DNA of 5,361 bases from Verrucomicrobiota bacterium (GCA_026398285.1 JAPLTI010000306.1:1-5361); one strand, 5' to 3'. Numbered from the stretch's first letter, positions 1 through 5,355 are shown. Notes: generated from the letters alone by a model not told the origin. Made by a program: numbers and translations.

Positions 1-18
1 CGAGATTCACCCCGTCCG

Positions 19-570
19 ATGATTGGAACATACGACTTCTGTGCCCATTACGAATGGACATTTGCCTGGCTGGAAGCCGCCGGCGGCGAGCAACTTCTTC
101 AGGAATATTGGACCAATGCCATTGGCGAGGACTCGCAAAGACATGCCGCCGAGTTGATTCAAGGCCAAGGATTCGAAGGAATGATGAAATACTGGGGGCA
201 TACCTTGGCGGAAGAGTCCCCTGAAAAGGCCTATCACATGACGCAAAGCCCGTCCGTGGTGAGATGCGACATGCACGATTGTCCCTCCAAGGGTTTTCTG
301 ATCAAAAACAACCTTCAGCAATACAGAGACTACTGCGACCACTGCATCGCCTGGATTCGGCCTGTGGTCGAGCGCGCCGGCTTTCGTGTCGATCATGAGC
401 ACAACCACCAAGGCCAATGCTGGTGGGAGTTTCGCGAACAAGAGAACCCCTCACCAGCCTCTGAAACCGGTGAGGTCTCGGGACACCACGATGTCCGGCA
501 TCTTCCGCATTGGCCGCAGAAAGAACACGACCGCTTTCCTGAAAAATCCCACGCCAAAACATCCCAATGA
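19..570 (+). CDS. Cys/His-rich protein resembling L-2-amino-thiazoline-4-carboxylate hydrolase family (5' end uncertain)
   Basis: The 183-residue product looks like the family typified by L-2-amino-thiazoline-4-carboxylic acid hydrolase, a ring-opening enzyme of bacterial cysteine formation. Recognition is from remembered pattern, and the real substrate is unknown. Visible features are an aromatic N-terminus (FCAHYEWTF, residues 7-15), a Cys/His cluster at C83, H86 and C88-P89, a second at YCDHC (105-109), and HEHNHQGQCWWEF at 126-138. These suggest a metal site or a catalytic cysteine. Residues 139-183 form a polar, His-rich tail beyond the apparent conserved domain. The frame stays open from the ATG back to base 1, so translation may begin upstream and the gene may be 5'-truncated by the window. 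The stop overlaps the next start as ATGA, so the two are probably translated together. The coding call is firm; the function is tentative. Confidence 0.55.
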   Translation: MIGTYDFCAHYEWTFAWLEAAGGEQLLQEYWTNAIGEDSQRHAAELIQGQGFEGMMKYWGHTLAEESPEKAYHMTQSPSVVRCDMHDCPSKGFLIKNNLQQYRDYCDHCIAWIRPVVERAGFRVDHEHNHQGQCWWEFREQENPSPASETGEVSGHHDVRHLPHWPQKEHDRFPEKSHAKTSQ

Positions 571-1034
571 TCCTCGACACCATCACTCACTCCCATACCT
601 ACGCAAACCTTGGCCCGGACTTCGCAAAGGGGTTTGCGTTTTTACATCAATTCGACGGCTCGCAAGCGCCGGGCCGCTATGAGATCGATGGAGACAGGGT
701 TTTCGCTCTCGTGCAGAAATACACCACGAAACCCCTTGAGAGCGCCCTCTACGAAGCCCATCGCCGCTATAGCGACATCCAATTTATCTTTAGCGGACGC
801 GAAACCATCCTCTGGGCTCCACTGACCGCGATGAGCGAGCAGACCATGGCTTATGACGATGCGAAGGATGCCGCTCTTTGGAAATGCAACATATCGGATT
901 TTACTCCCTTGCGACTTTCCGCAGGCCAGATGGCCGTATTTTTTCCACAGGACGCCCATGCGCCCTCGATCGACTGGGAGACATCCTGCGAAGTGGTGAA
1001 GGTGGTCGTAAAAGTGCAGGTCAAAATTTCATGA
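567..1034 (+). CDS. YhcH/YjgK/YiaL family protein (cupin-like sugar anomerase type)
   Basis: The 155-residue product has the normal length and motifs of the YhcH/YjgK/YiaL (DUF386) family. Members include the EbgC-type subunit and NanQ, which speeds anomer interconversion of sialic acid. They are small cytosolic beta-sandwich proteins with a metal-binding His/Glu set. Visible are the E63-x-H65 pair, D70-I-Q72, the G77-R-E79 turn, the FFPQDAHAP stretch (125-133, with H131 and P133), and a final lysine/valine strand (KVVVKV). The N-terminal MILDTI also fits the family. The ATG overlaps the previous stop by four bases with no visible Shine-Dalgarno sequence, which points to translational coupling. 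Family members commonly sit in sugar or sugar-acid catabolic operons, and this is the best clue to what the cluster does. The sugar itself is not identifiable. Confidence 0.9.
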   Translation: MILDTITHSHTYANLGPDFAKGFAFLHQFDGSQAPGRYEIDGDRVFALVQKYTTKPLESALYEAHRRYSDIQFIFSGRETILWAPLTAMSEQTMAYDDAKDAALWKCNISDFTPLRLSAGQMAVFFPQDAHAPSIDWETSCEVVKVVVKVQVKIS

Positions 1035-1080
1035 AGTGGATGTATTCGGACATGTGTGGCCTGCGCCGCCGGCCTCACTT

Positions 1081-1086
1081 GGAGGG
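1081..1086 (+). promoter_or_regulatory. Candidate Shine-Dalgarno GGAGGG for the TTG start at 1096
   Basis: GGAGGG lies nine bases before the TTG at 1096 and is the only strong Shine-Dalgarno-like sequence in front of any gene here. Its last three bases already belong to the 61-base repeat. A weaker AAAGGG (1125-1130) lies ten bases before the alternative ATG at 1141. The purine run favours the TTG, while the repeat analysis favours the ATG, so the start remains open. Confidence 0.4.
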
Positions 1087-1144
1087 CGTTGATATTTGAA
1101 AACAGATCCCGCTTGGATTTTAGAAAAGGGTGCCGTGTCGATGC
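1084..1144 (+). repeat. 61-base dispersed repeat, copy 1 (second copy at 4511-4571)
   Basis: Aligned without gaps, this copy and 4511-4571 match at 51 of 61 positions. Similarity begins sharply at GGGCGTTGATATTTGAA (17 identical bases) and is lost after the ATGC at 1141-1144. Inside, two related halves start 24 bases apart: GTTGATATTTGAAA at 1088 and CTTGGATTTTAGAAAA at 1112. The copy spans the gap between the YhcH gene and the acyltransferase. It includes the in-frame stop TGA (1090-1092), the possible TTG start (1096) and the possible ATG start (1141). Its ten differences from copy 2 fall 3/4/3 on the codon positions of the acyltransferase frame, so nothing suggests protein-level selection. 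Confidence 0.85.
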
Positions 1145-2202
1145 TCCTGGAGAGCCTTGGCTTCGACACCCCCGTGATTCATTTTTTGGATGCCACCGCG
1201 AGCAAGGTAGCCGGAGACGCCACGCTCAAGCGGACATTCCTCGAACTTGCGGACGCTTGGGTGGCGGGCTCCATCCCGGATGCTCCACCGGGGACAGAGT
1301 CGGAAATCACCGCGCTCATCGCCGTCGCGGGGTATCCCAAAATGCTCGCCGCTCATCGCGCTCGGGAATTACCAGATTCTATTTCGGTTGCGACCGCCCG
1401 GGATTTGCAGAGGTGGATCACGAGGCCGGAATCCGCCGGCGGGAAGTGGGAGTTCCGCCACTTGCGATGGCTTGGGAGCCATGTCCACCACATGCTGTTG
1501 GAGATCGGGAGGCTTCAGTTTATCGCCCTGCCATTCGGTTCCCCATACCGGGTTTTTCACGCAAAATCCTCGATTCAAAAAACGATGGTTTTTGCGGAGG
1601 CCGGCCTCGAATGCTCGCGCGACGGGTGGCTCGAAAAGTCGGTCGACGGCTTTATCACAAGCTATGTTTCAACACCCGAGGAACTGCGCGGCCATGCCGT
1701 GGATCCCACATCCGGGCAGATCAGCCGAGAGACGGTGAGCCTCTCTGCCAGCGACTACGACTTGTGTCTCAGCAGGGAGTCGATAGCCCTGCATGTGCAT
1801 ATTCCTTCAGGGCAGCCTCTGGCACTTTCCGATTGCGCAGACTCCTTCCGGCGTGCCGGGAATATTTACCGGCGTCACTTTCCCGAGCTCGACTGGCGGG
1901 CCTTCGGCAGCACCTCATGGCTCCTCGACCGGGAGCTCTGGCAATGCCTCCCGCCAAACTCCAATATCCAGAGCTTCGGAAATCTTTTTTTCCCACTGGC
2001 CACTCCGGGTAACAACTCCGATCAACTGATGGAGCGCGTGCTGGAGGGCACCCCCGACTGGCGAACGCTCACGCCAAAAACCTCACTGCAAAAAGCGGTT
2101 CTCAAACACCTCCATGAGGGACACCGCTTCCGGACGACCAGCGGTTTTATCCTCCGAACGAGCGAGTCTGAAAGTGCGTTAAACGCACAGTTGCGCCATT
2201 AA
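1096..2202 (+). CDS. GNAT-like acyltransferase with NAT_N and GNAT_C type domains
   Basis: The product, 368 residues from TTG, resembles the two-domain acyltransferases with an N-terminal NAT_N-type helical domain (about 17-150) and a GNAT-like C-terminal domain (about 155-315). Landmarks are LEIGRLQF (135-142), HVHIPSG (233-239), the S250-F-R-R-A-G segment, FPELDWRAF (262-270), SWLLD (274-278) and LPPNSNIQSF (285-294). Such proteins are presumed to transfer an acyl group from acyl-CoA, but substrates are generally unknown. The only in-frame start codons near the 5' end are TTG 1096, just after an in-frame TGA at 1090, and ATG 1141 (residue 16). The first 16 codons lie in a repeat that also occurs elsewhere without the gene, so ATG 1141 may be the true start. 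The gap from the YhcH gene is 61 or 106 bases. Family assignment is fairly sure; function within the cluster is inferred. Confidence 0.8.
   Translation: MKTDPAWILEKGAVSMLLESLGFDTPVIHFLDATASKVAGDATLKRTFLELADAWVAGSIPDAPPGTESEITALIAVAGYPKMLAAHRARELPDSISVATARDLQRWITRPESAGGKWEFRHLRWLGSHVHHMLLEIGRLQFIALPFGSPYRVFHAKSSIQKTMVFAEAGLECSRDGWLEKSVDGFITSYVSTPEELRGHAVDPTSGQISRETVSLSASDYDLCLSRESIALHVHIPSGQPLALSDCADSFRRAGNIYRRHFPELDWRAFGSTSWLLDRELWQCLPPNSNIQSFGNLFFPLATPGNNSDQLMERVLEGTPDWRTLTPKTSLQKAVLKHLHEGHRFRTTSGFILRTSESESALNAQLRH
2174..2188 (+). repeat. Perfect inverted repeat at the 3' end of the acyltransferase gene
   Basis: GTGCGTTAAACGCAC is a perfect 7-base inverted repeat around a single A, or a 5-bp stem with a 5-base loop as RNA. 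It lies in the last codons of the acyltransferase gene, with its right end about 25 bases before a candidate -35 for the next gene. No T-run follows, so it is a poor terminator. An operator for a dimeric repressor is possible, but no regulator gene is present here to support that. Confidence 0.4.
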
Positions 2203-2212
2203 CACGCTCAGC

Positions 2213-2240
2213 TTAACTCTCCTAATCTTTCAGAAATAAT
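2213..2240 (+). promoter_or_regulatory. Weak sigma70-like promoter before the Gfo/Idh gene
   Basis: The 71-base gap 2203-2273 is AT-rich compared with its neighbours. It contains TTAACT (2213-2218, four of six to TTGACA) and AATAAT (2235-2240, five of six to TATAAT), spaced by 16 bases. This would give a transcript with a leader of roughly 25 bases. No Shine-Dalgarno sequence precedes the ATG at 2274. The match is modest and AT-rich gaps give such matches by chance. Confidence 0.3.
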
Positions 2241-2273
2241 AAAACTCCACTCCAACCCCATATTAAAAACTTC

Positions 2274-3419
2274 ATGAAACTCGGCATCATTGGATTCGGC
2301 GGCAGGATGAACAGCATGGTCAATACCCTGCTCAAAGCAGAACCGCAGCTCACGGTCGTGGGCTTTGTGGATACCGCCCCGGAGGCCGCTCTGGCGCGCG
2401 TTCCGGAGAAGGATCGCGGGTCGGCGGGAGTTTTTCAAACGATTGGCGAGATGGTCGAGGCCACGCGGCCGGACGCACTGGCAATCGGTAGCCGCTGCGA
2501 CAGCCATGCCCGCCTCGCGATCGAGGCATCCGCTTTTGGCCTGCCACTCTTTTTGGAAAAGCCGGTAGCGACGCGGATGGAAGATGCTCTGGCATTGGAA
2601 GAGGCGTTCCGAAGCGACCCGTGTCCAGTGCTGGTGAGCTTTCCACTGCGGGCCTCGCTGGTATGCCAGCAGGCCAAGCGGCTGCTCGATTTAAAAACCG
2701 CGGGCGGCATCGAGCACCTGCTGGCGGTGAACTACGTCCCCTATGGAAAAAACTATTTCGACATGTGGTATCGGGACTATTCGGTCACCCAGGGCCTGTT
2801 CATCCAGAAGGCCACGCACGACTTCGACTACCTTGCCTTCCTGGCCGGTGCCCCGATCACGAGGGTCGCAGCCATGAGTTCCTGCGGGCGTGTCCACCAG
2901 GACGCCAGCCGCAAGTCGGAACCTCCGAATCCCGACGTGCAATATTTCGAAGGCATCGGCTTTCCGGAAACGGGGATGAACGAGGACTCCTCGAGCGCGC
3001 TGCTGGAGTTTGCCAATGGGGCGAAGGGCGTTTACACGCAGGTATTTTTCTCCAAGCGCGGAGCCAAGCGGGGAGCGGTCGTCTCCGGTCTCCACGGCAT
3101 GGTCGAGTTCGATTTTTATACCGGAGAAATCCGAGGGACCAGACACCGCGAACCGGTCAATACGCTCGTCACGATCGAAGGCAAGGAAGCGCACTTCGGT
3201 GGCGACGCGAGGTTGGCCGAAAACTTTTTGGCCATGGTGCGGGACGGCGCTCCCTCCCTCGCTCCTCTGCGCACGGGCCTGCAAAGCGTCTACGCCTGCC
3301 TGGCCGCCAAGGCCTCTGCCGAACTCGGGCAATTTATCGATGTCCGCCAGGTTATTCCGCTGGGCGCAAAAGCGACACATTACAGCCTTTGTCCATCCCT
3401 TCCGGCGAAGAATCCATGA
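2274..3419 (+). CDS. Gfo/Idh/MocA family NAD(P)-dependent oxidoreductase
   Basis: The 381-residue product has the usual length and layout of the family: an N-terminal Rossmann fold followed by an alpha/beta substrate domain. The dinucleotide-binding motif is GIIGFGG (4-10). D33 at the end of the second strand (VVGFVD) favours NAD(H). The family EKP motif is FLEKPVA (93-99), with K96 expected near the nicotinamide, and the catalytic-type His-Asp pair is in KATHDFDY (179-186, H182 and D183). A C-terminal segment (about 240-300) has the beta-sheet pattern of the substrate domain. Members oxidise or reduce sugars, inositols or sugar acids in the cytosol, or interconvert them. The exact substrate cannot be told. 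The ATG begins MKLGIIGFGG with no room for a longer fold, so the start is secure. The gap before it suggests it may open its own transcript. Confidence 0.93.
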   Translation: MKLGIIGFGGRMNSMVNTLLKAEPQLTVVGFVDTAPEAALARVPEKDRGSAGVFQTIGEMVEATRPDALAIGSRCDSHARLAIEASAFGLPLFLEKPVATRMEDALALEEAFRSDPCPVLVSFPLRASLVCQQAKRLLDLKTAGGIEHLLAVNYVPYGKNYFDMWYRDYSVTQGLFIQKATHDFDYLAFLAGAPITRVAAMSSCGRVHQDASRKSEPPNPDVQYFEGIGFPETGMNEDSSSALLEFANGAKGVYTQVFFSKRGAKRGAVVSGLHGMVEFDFYTGEIRGTRHREPVNTLVTIEGKEAHFGGDARLAENFLAMVRDGAPSLAPLRTGLQSVYACLAAKASAELGQFIDVRQVIPLGAKATHYSLCPSLPAKNP

Positions 3420-3480
3420 CAGGCAATGTCGCTAGGACAAAGAACCCACAGACATAAACTGATAAAAAAACTCTGCTATG

Positions 3481-3516
3481 TTGACACACGATTTAACTCA
3501 CCCCGCTACTTTTAAT
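3481..3516 (+). promoter_or_regulatory. Promoter-like elements in the Gfo/Idh-SDR gap (TTGACA, TTTAAT)
   Basis: The 105-base gap 3420-3524 holds a perfect TTGACA (3481-3486). The nearest hexamer at a suitable distance is GCTACT (3505-3510, 18-base spacing, three of six to TATAAT). A better -10, TTTAAT (3511-3516, five of six), is 24 bases away, which is too far to pair with it under the standard spacing. TTTAAT ends nine bases before the TTG start, so a transcript from it would be almost leaderless. The elements suggest independent expression of the dehydrogenase, but no clean promoter can be assigned. Confidence 0.25.
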
Positions 3517-3524
3517 CACAGGAT

Positions 3525-4259
3525 TTGAAAACTGCAATTGTGACCGGCGGATCGAGCGGGATCGGACTTGGGATCATCAAAAACCTCAAGTCCCAAGGAA
3601 TTCAGGCCGTTTCGTGGGATATCCATGCGCCCAAAGAAGGAGGTTCCTTCATCCATTGTGATGTGACCAGCGAACACGCCGTTCAGCTGGCTGTGAAGGA
3701 AACCGTGGAAAGTTTCGGTGCTCCGACCATCCTGATCAACGGCTGCGGGCTTCAATTTATGTCGCCCATCGATGAGTTTCCGCTGGAGAAATGGAACCAT
3801 CTGATTTCCGTGATGCTGACGGGAACCTTCCTCTGCTCCAAACATGTGATCCCCTTCATGAAGGCGGCCGGTTGGGGACGAATCATCAACATTTCAAGCA
3901 TGCTTGGCAAGGGCGCAAGCCCCTTCAAGTGCGCTTATGTGGCAGCCAAGCATGGTGTTCTGGGACTCTCCAAGGTGATGGCTCTTGAGTTAGCCGGTGA
4001 TGGCGTCACAGTGAATTCCATTTGCCCGGGATTTGTGGACACCCCGCTCATGCGTGAGCAGATGGCCAGGCAGGCCGAGCTCAACAACATCAGCGAAGAT
4101 CAGGTGGCGCAGGAAGTCATGCTGAAGCCGGCCTGCATCAAGAAGTTTACCACGGTTGCTCAAGTCGCCGGGATGGTGGATTATTTCCTGTCCGATGCCG
4201 CCTCAACCATCACGGGAGAGGCATTTTCGATATCCGGTGGCTGGGGCATGGGACAGTGA
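3525..4259 (+). CDS. Short-chain dehydrogenase/reductase, 3-hydroxybutyrate dehydrogenase-like
   Basis: The 244-residue product is a classical SDR. It has the cofactor motif TGGSSGIG (7-14), an acidic D32 after the second strand (NAD preference), a D46-V strand, NGCG (72-75) in place of the usual NNAG, S125, and YVAAK with Y138 and K142. The C-terminal half (CPGFVDTPL, then VMLK, FTTVAQ and SGGWG) resembles bacterial D-3-hydroxybutyrate dehydrogenases, but a sugar-type alcohol is likely in this context. The fourth catalytic residue, an Asn 28 positions before the Ser in FabG-type enzymes, is M97 here. The start must be TTG 3525: an in-frame TAA lies at 3513, no other usual start codon falls between, and the fold begins at residue 2. 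AGGA (3520-3523) is too close to serve as a normal ribosome site. The stop overlaps the next start as GTGA. Confidence 0.92.
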   Translation: MKTAIVTGGSSGIGLGIIKNLKSQGIQAVSWDIHAPKEGGSFIHCDVTSEHAVQLAVKETVESFGAPTILINGCGLQFMSPIDEFPLEKWNHLISVMLTGTFLCSKHVIPFMKAAGWGRIINISSMLGKGASPFKCAYVAAKHGVLGLSKVMALELAGDGVTVNSICPGFVDTPLMREQMARQAELNNISEDQVAQEVMLKPACIKKFTTVAQVAGMVDYFLSDAASTITGEAFSISGGWGMGQ

Positions 4260-4519
4260 GTATGAGGCGGAAGCAGGCGCTTTTGTATCTGAGTCCGGCG
4301 CTGATGGACTGGCTGCTGTTTTTTGTAGCCTTCGCCGTGTTCTATGGAGCAGGGGCCGGAGAGCTTGGTATCACCAAATGCGCCTTACTCGGCATTCTTT
4401 TTCAGGCGGCCTACATGACAAGCCGCTTTGTGTCCGGCCATTTTATGACCCATCGCAATGCGCGAAGGGTTTTGCTGTGGAGCACTCTGGTTTGCGGGAT
4501 TTCCAGCGTGGGGCGTTGA
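4256..4519 (+). pseudogene. MFS transporter, truncated after about two and a half membrane segments
   Basis: The 87-codon frame starts at GTG 4256, overlapping the dehydrogenase stop, or at ATG 4262. It encodes the N-terminus of a major facilitator superfamily transporter. Two hydrophobic segments (about 17-34 and 39-60) are followed by GHFMTHRNARRV (61-72), which fits the MFS loop between segments 2 and 3 (family pattern G-x-x-x-D/H-R-x-G/A-R-R). Segment 3 then begins and the frame ends with S-V-G-R and TGA 4517-4519. A working MFS protein has about 400 residues and 12 segments, so this cannot be a functional transporter. The last three codons fall inside the 61-base repeat, and no further transporter-like sequence is found downstream. 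The gene presumably served uptake of the substrate of this cluster. A sequencing error could not explain the loss, since the remainder is missing. Confidence 0.75.
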
Positions 4520-4571
4520 TATTTGAAAGAGGATCCCGGTTGGATTTTTGAACAGGGCGCCTCGTCGAGGC
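4511..4571 (+). repeat. 61-base dispersed repeat, copy 2, at the transporter breakpoint
   Basis: This copy begins where the transporter frame stops making sense and supplies its stop codon. It matches 1084-1144 at 51 of 61 bases. It shares the same internal half-repeat (GTTGATATTTGAA at 4515 and GTTGGATTTTTGAA at 4539, 24 bases apart). Its right end carries GCCTCGTCGAGGC (4559-4571), a perfect inverted repeat that is not preserved in copy 1, so a conserved RNA hairpin is unlikely. After the in-frame TGA, a 34-codon frame from TTG 4523 to TAA 4627 starts K-E-D-P-G-W-I. It resembles the acyltransferase N-terminus only because of the DNA repeat. Confidence 0.85.
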
Positions 4572-4601
4572 CATTATTATGGAGCGAGATACAACTCATA
4601 T

Positions 4602-4622
4602 CCGCATTTTTTGCGGCTTTTC
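4602..4622 (+). terminator. Candidate intrinsic terminator after the catabolic cluster
   Basis: CCGCA (4602-4606) and TGCGG (4612-4616) pair around a five-T loop and are followed by CTTTTC. The stem is only five base pairs and the T tract short, so termination may be weak. Read on the other strand it lacks a T-run, so it is oriented for the + strand. Its place between the broken transporter and the toxin-antitoxin pair fits the end of the catabolic transcript. Confidence 0.45.
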
Positions 4623-4627
4623 ATTAA

Positions 4628-4680
4628 ATTTTATAAAATTACTTTTTGCAGAAAATCCGTTTTTCGGTAAATAAGTAAAC
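4628..4680 (+). promoter_or_regulatory. AT-rich promoter/operator region of the toxin-antitoxin pair
   Basis: This 53-base stretch is strongly AT-rich. TATAAA (4632-4637) is a possible -10; its best -35, TTGCGG (4611-4616), matches three of six, has a 15-base spacer and overlaps the terminator stem. Between this -10 and the ATG lies the inverted repeat GAAAATCCGTTTTTC (4651-4665), a plausible binding site for the antitoxin, since AbrB-type antitoxins usually repress their own promoter. No Shine-Dalgarno sequence is visible before ATG 4681. Assignments are by pattern and position only. Confidence 0.35.
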
Positions 4681-4917
4681 ATGACAGCGACGCTTCAGAT
4701 GGGCTCCAGAGGAACATTGACACTCCCAAAAAAAATACGTGAAAAATTTGGTCTTGCTGGAGACAGCATCGTTTCAGTGGAGGACACGGAGGAAGGAATT
4801 CTTATTAGACCGGCCTCCGTTTTTCCGATGGAGATTTATTCAGAGGAACGCATCGCAGCATTCGACGCGCAAAACAATGCCGCTATCGCCGACATCTTTA
4901 AAACCCAACCGGCTTAA
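4681..4917 (+). CDS. AbrB/MazE-fold antitoxin of a type II toxin-antitoxin pair
   Basis: The 78-residue product has a swapped-hairpin AbrB/MazE/SpoVT-type DNA-binding domain at about 3-46. Visible are RGTLTLPKKIREKFGL (10-25), a G27-D-S turn, and a strand ending GILIRPA (39-45). The remaining tail (47-78, with Y53-S-E-E-R and F61) matches the toxin-wrapping tail common in antitoxins of this type. It would dimerise, bind its own promoter and cap the toxin encoded three bases downstream. The ATG is chosen because it gives the normal family N-terminus. GC content, about 47 percent over the first 60 bases, looks lower than in the catabolic genes, consistent with a separate origin. VapB-like is a fair description, but a specific gene symbol is not justified. 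Confidence 0.88.
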   Translation: MTATLQMGSRGTLTLPKKIREKFGLAGDSIVSVEDTEEGILIRPASVFPMEIYSEERIAAFDAQNNAAIADIFKTQPA

Positions 4918-4920
4918 AGC

Positions 4921-5355
4921 ATGCCGATGAAAATCTTTTTGGATGCGAATATCATTTTTTCCGCATCGCAACTTCAAAGCCCCTCGTGGCAACTCTTGGA
5001 CCGTCTTTCAAAGAATGCGACTTTAATCACCCACACCGCTGTCTGGGATGAGGCCCAACGAAATCTCCTTCTTAAACGACCCGCATGGTCTGCTGGTTTG
5101 GATTATTGGCGCGAGCGCGTTATTCATTCTCAAATGATCGGCCCATGTCCCGATGCGGGTCTTCCGCCCAAGGACGCGCCAATCTTGGCCGCTGCAATAG
5201 CATCGAAAGCCGATCGCCTTCTCACTGGTGACCTCAAACATTTTGGCCATCTTTATGGCCGAACTTTCCAAGGAGTCCTCATCGTGTCGCCCCGATTGCT
5301 TTCGGAGGAAATCGTCAATCTGGGCTGGACCACTGTTGATCAGGGCCTCATTTGA
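4921..5355 (+). CDS. PIN-domain toxin (VapC-like ribonuclease)
   Basis: The 144-residue product is a single PIN domain with the expected acidic residues for a Mg-dependent ribonuclease: D8 in IFLDANIIFSA (5-15), E44 in VWDEAQ (41-46), D85 in PPKDAPILAAA (82-92), and D104 in LLTGDLKHFG (100-109). All four are intact, so the enzyme should be active. VapC-type toxins cleave tRNA or rRNA and stop growth when freed from antitoxin; the RNA target here is unknown. The start is ATG 4921, with ATG 4927 as an alternative just before KIFLDAN. It is separated from the antitoxin stop by three bases and lacks a Shine-Dalgarno sequence, so translation is probably coupled. The gene ends six bases before the window edge and appears complete. 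Confidence 0.9.
   Translation: MPMKIFLDANIIFSASQLQSPSWQLLDRLSKNATLITHTAVWDEAQRNLLLKRPAWSAGLDYWRERVIHSQMIGPCPDAGLPPKDAPILAAAIASKADRLLTGDLKHFGHLYGRTFQGVLIVSPRLLSEEIVNLGWTTVDQGLI

Noticed and set aside
1056..2012. 318-codon open frame on the + strand overlapping the acyltransferase
   Set aside because: It is out of frame with the acyltransferase, which carries clear family motifs, and its Arg/Pro/Gly-rich product has no recognisable domain. It is a GC-driven shadow.
2691..3380. 229-codon open frame on the - strand
   Set aside because: It lies wholly opposite the Gfo/Idh gene, whose motifs are unmistakable, and its own product shows no domain pattern.
2621..3457. 278-codon + strand frame inside the Gfo/Idh gene
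   Set aside because: Its Arg/Gly-rich composition without motifs is typical of the alternate frame of a GC-rich gene.
3523..3535. ATTTGAAAACTG at the SDR start as a third copy of the repeat
   Set aside because: Only about a dozen bases match, and these are explained by a TTG start followed by Lys-Thr codons. Flanking sequence does not align.
4156..4551. 131-codon + strand frame crossing the SDR end and the transporter fragment
   Set aside because: Both genes it overlaps have convincing motifs in other frames. This frame includes the repeat only by chance.
1084..4571. The two repeat copies as part of a CRISPR array
   Set aside because: There are only two copies, 3.4 kb apart with genes between, they are imperfect, and they have no spacer pattern.
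4559..4571. GCCTCGTCGAGGC palindrome as a terminator or structured RNA element
   Set aside because: No T-run follows, and the symmetry is absent in the other repeat copy, so it is probably incidental.
4523..4627. 34-codon frame resembling the acyltransferase N-terminus, possibly a second acyltransferase remnant
   Set aside because: Similarity stops at the edge of the DNA repeat, nothing beyond resembles the acyltransferase, and the changes are not biased to silent positions. It is better explained by the repeat.
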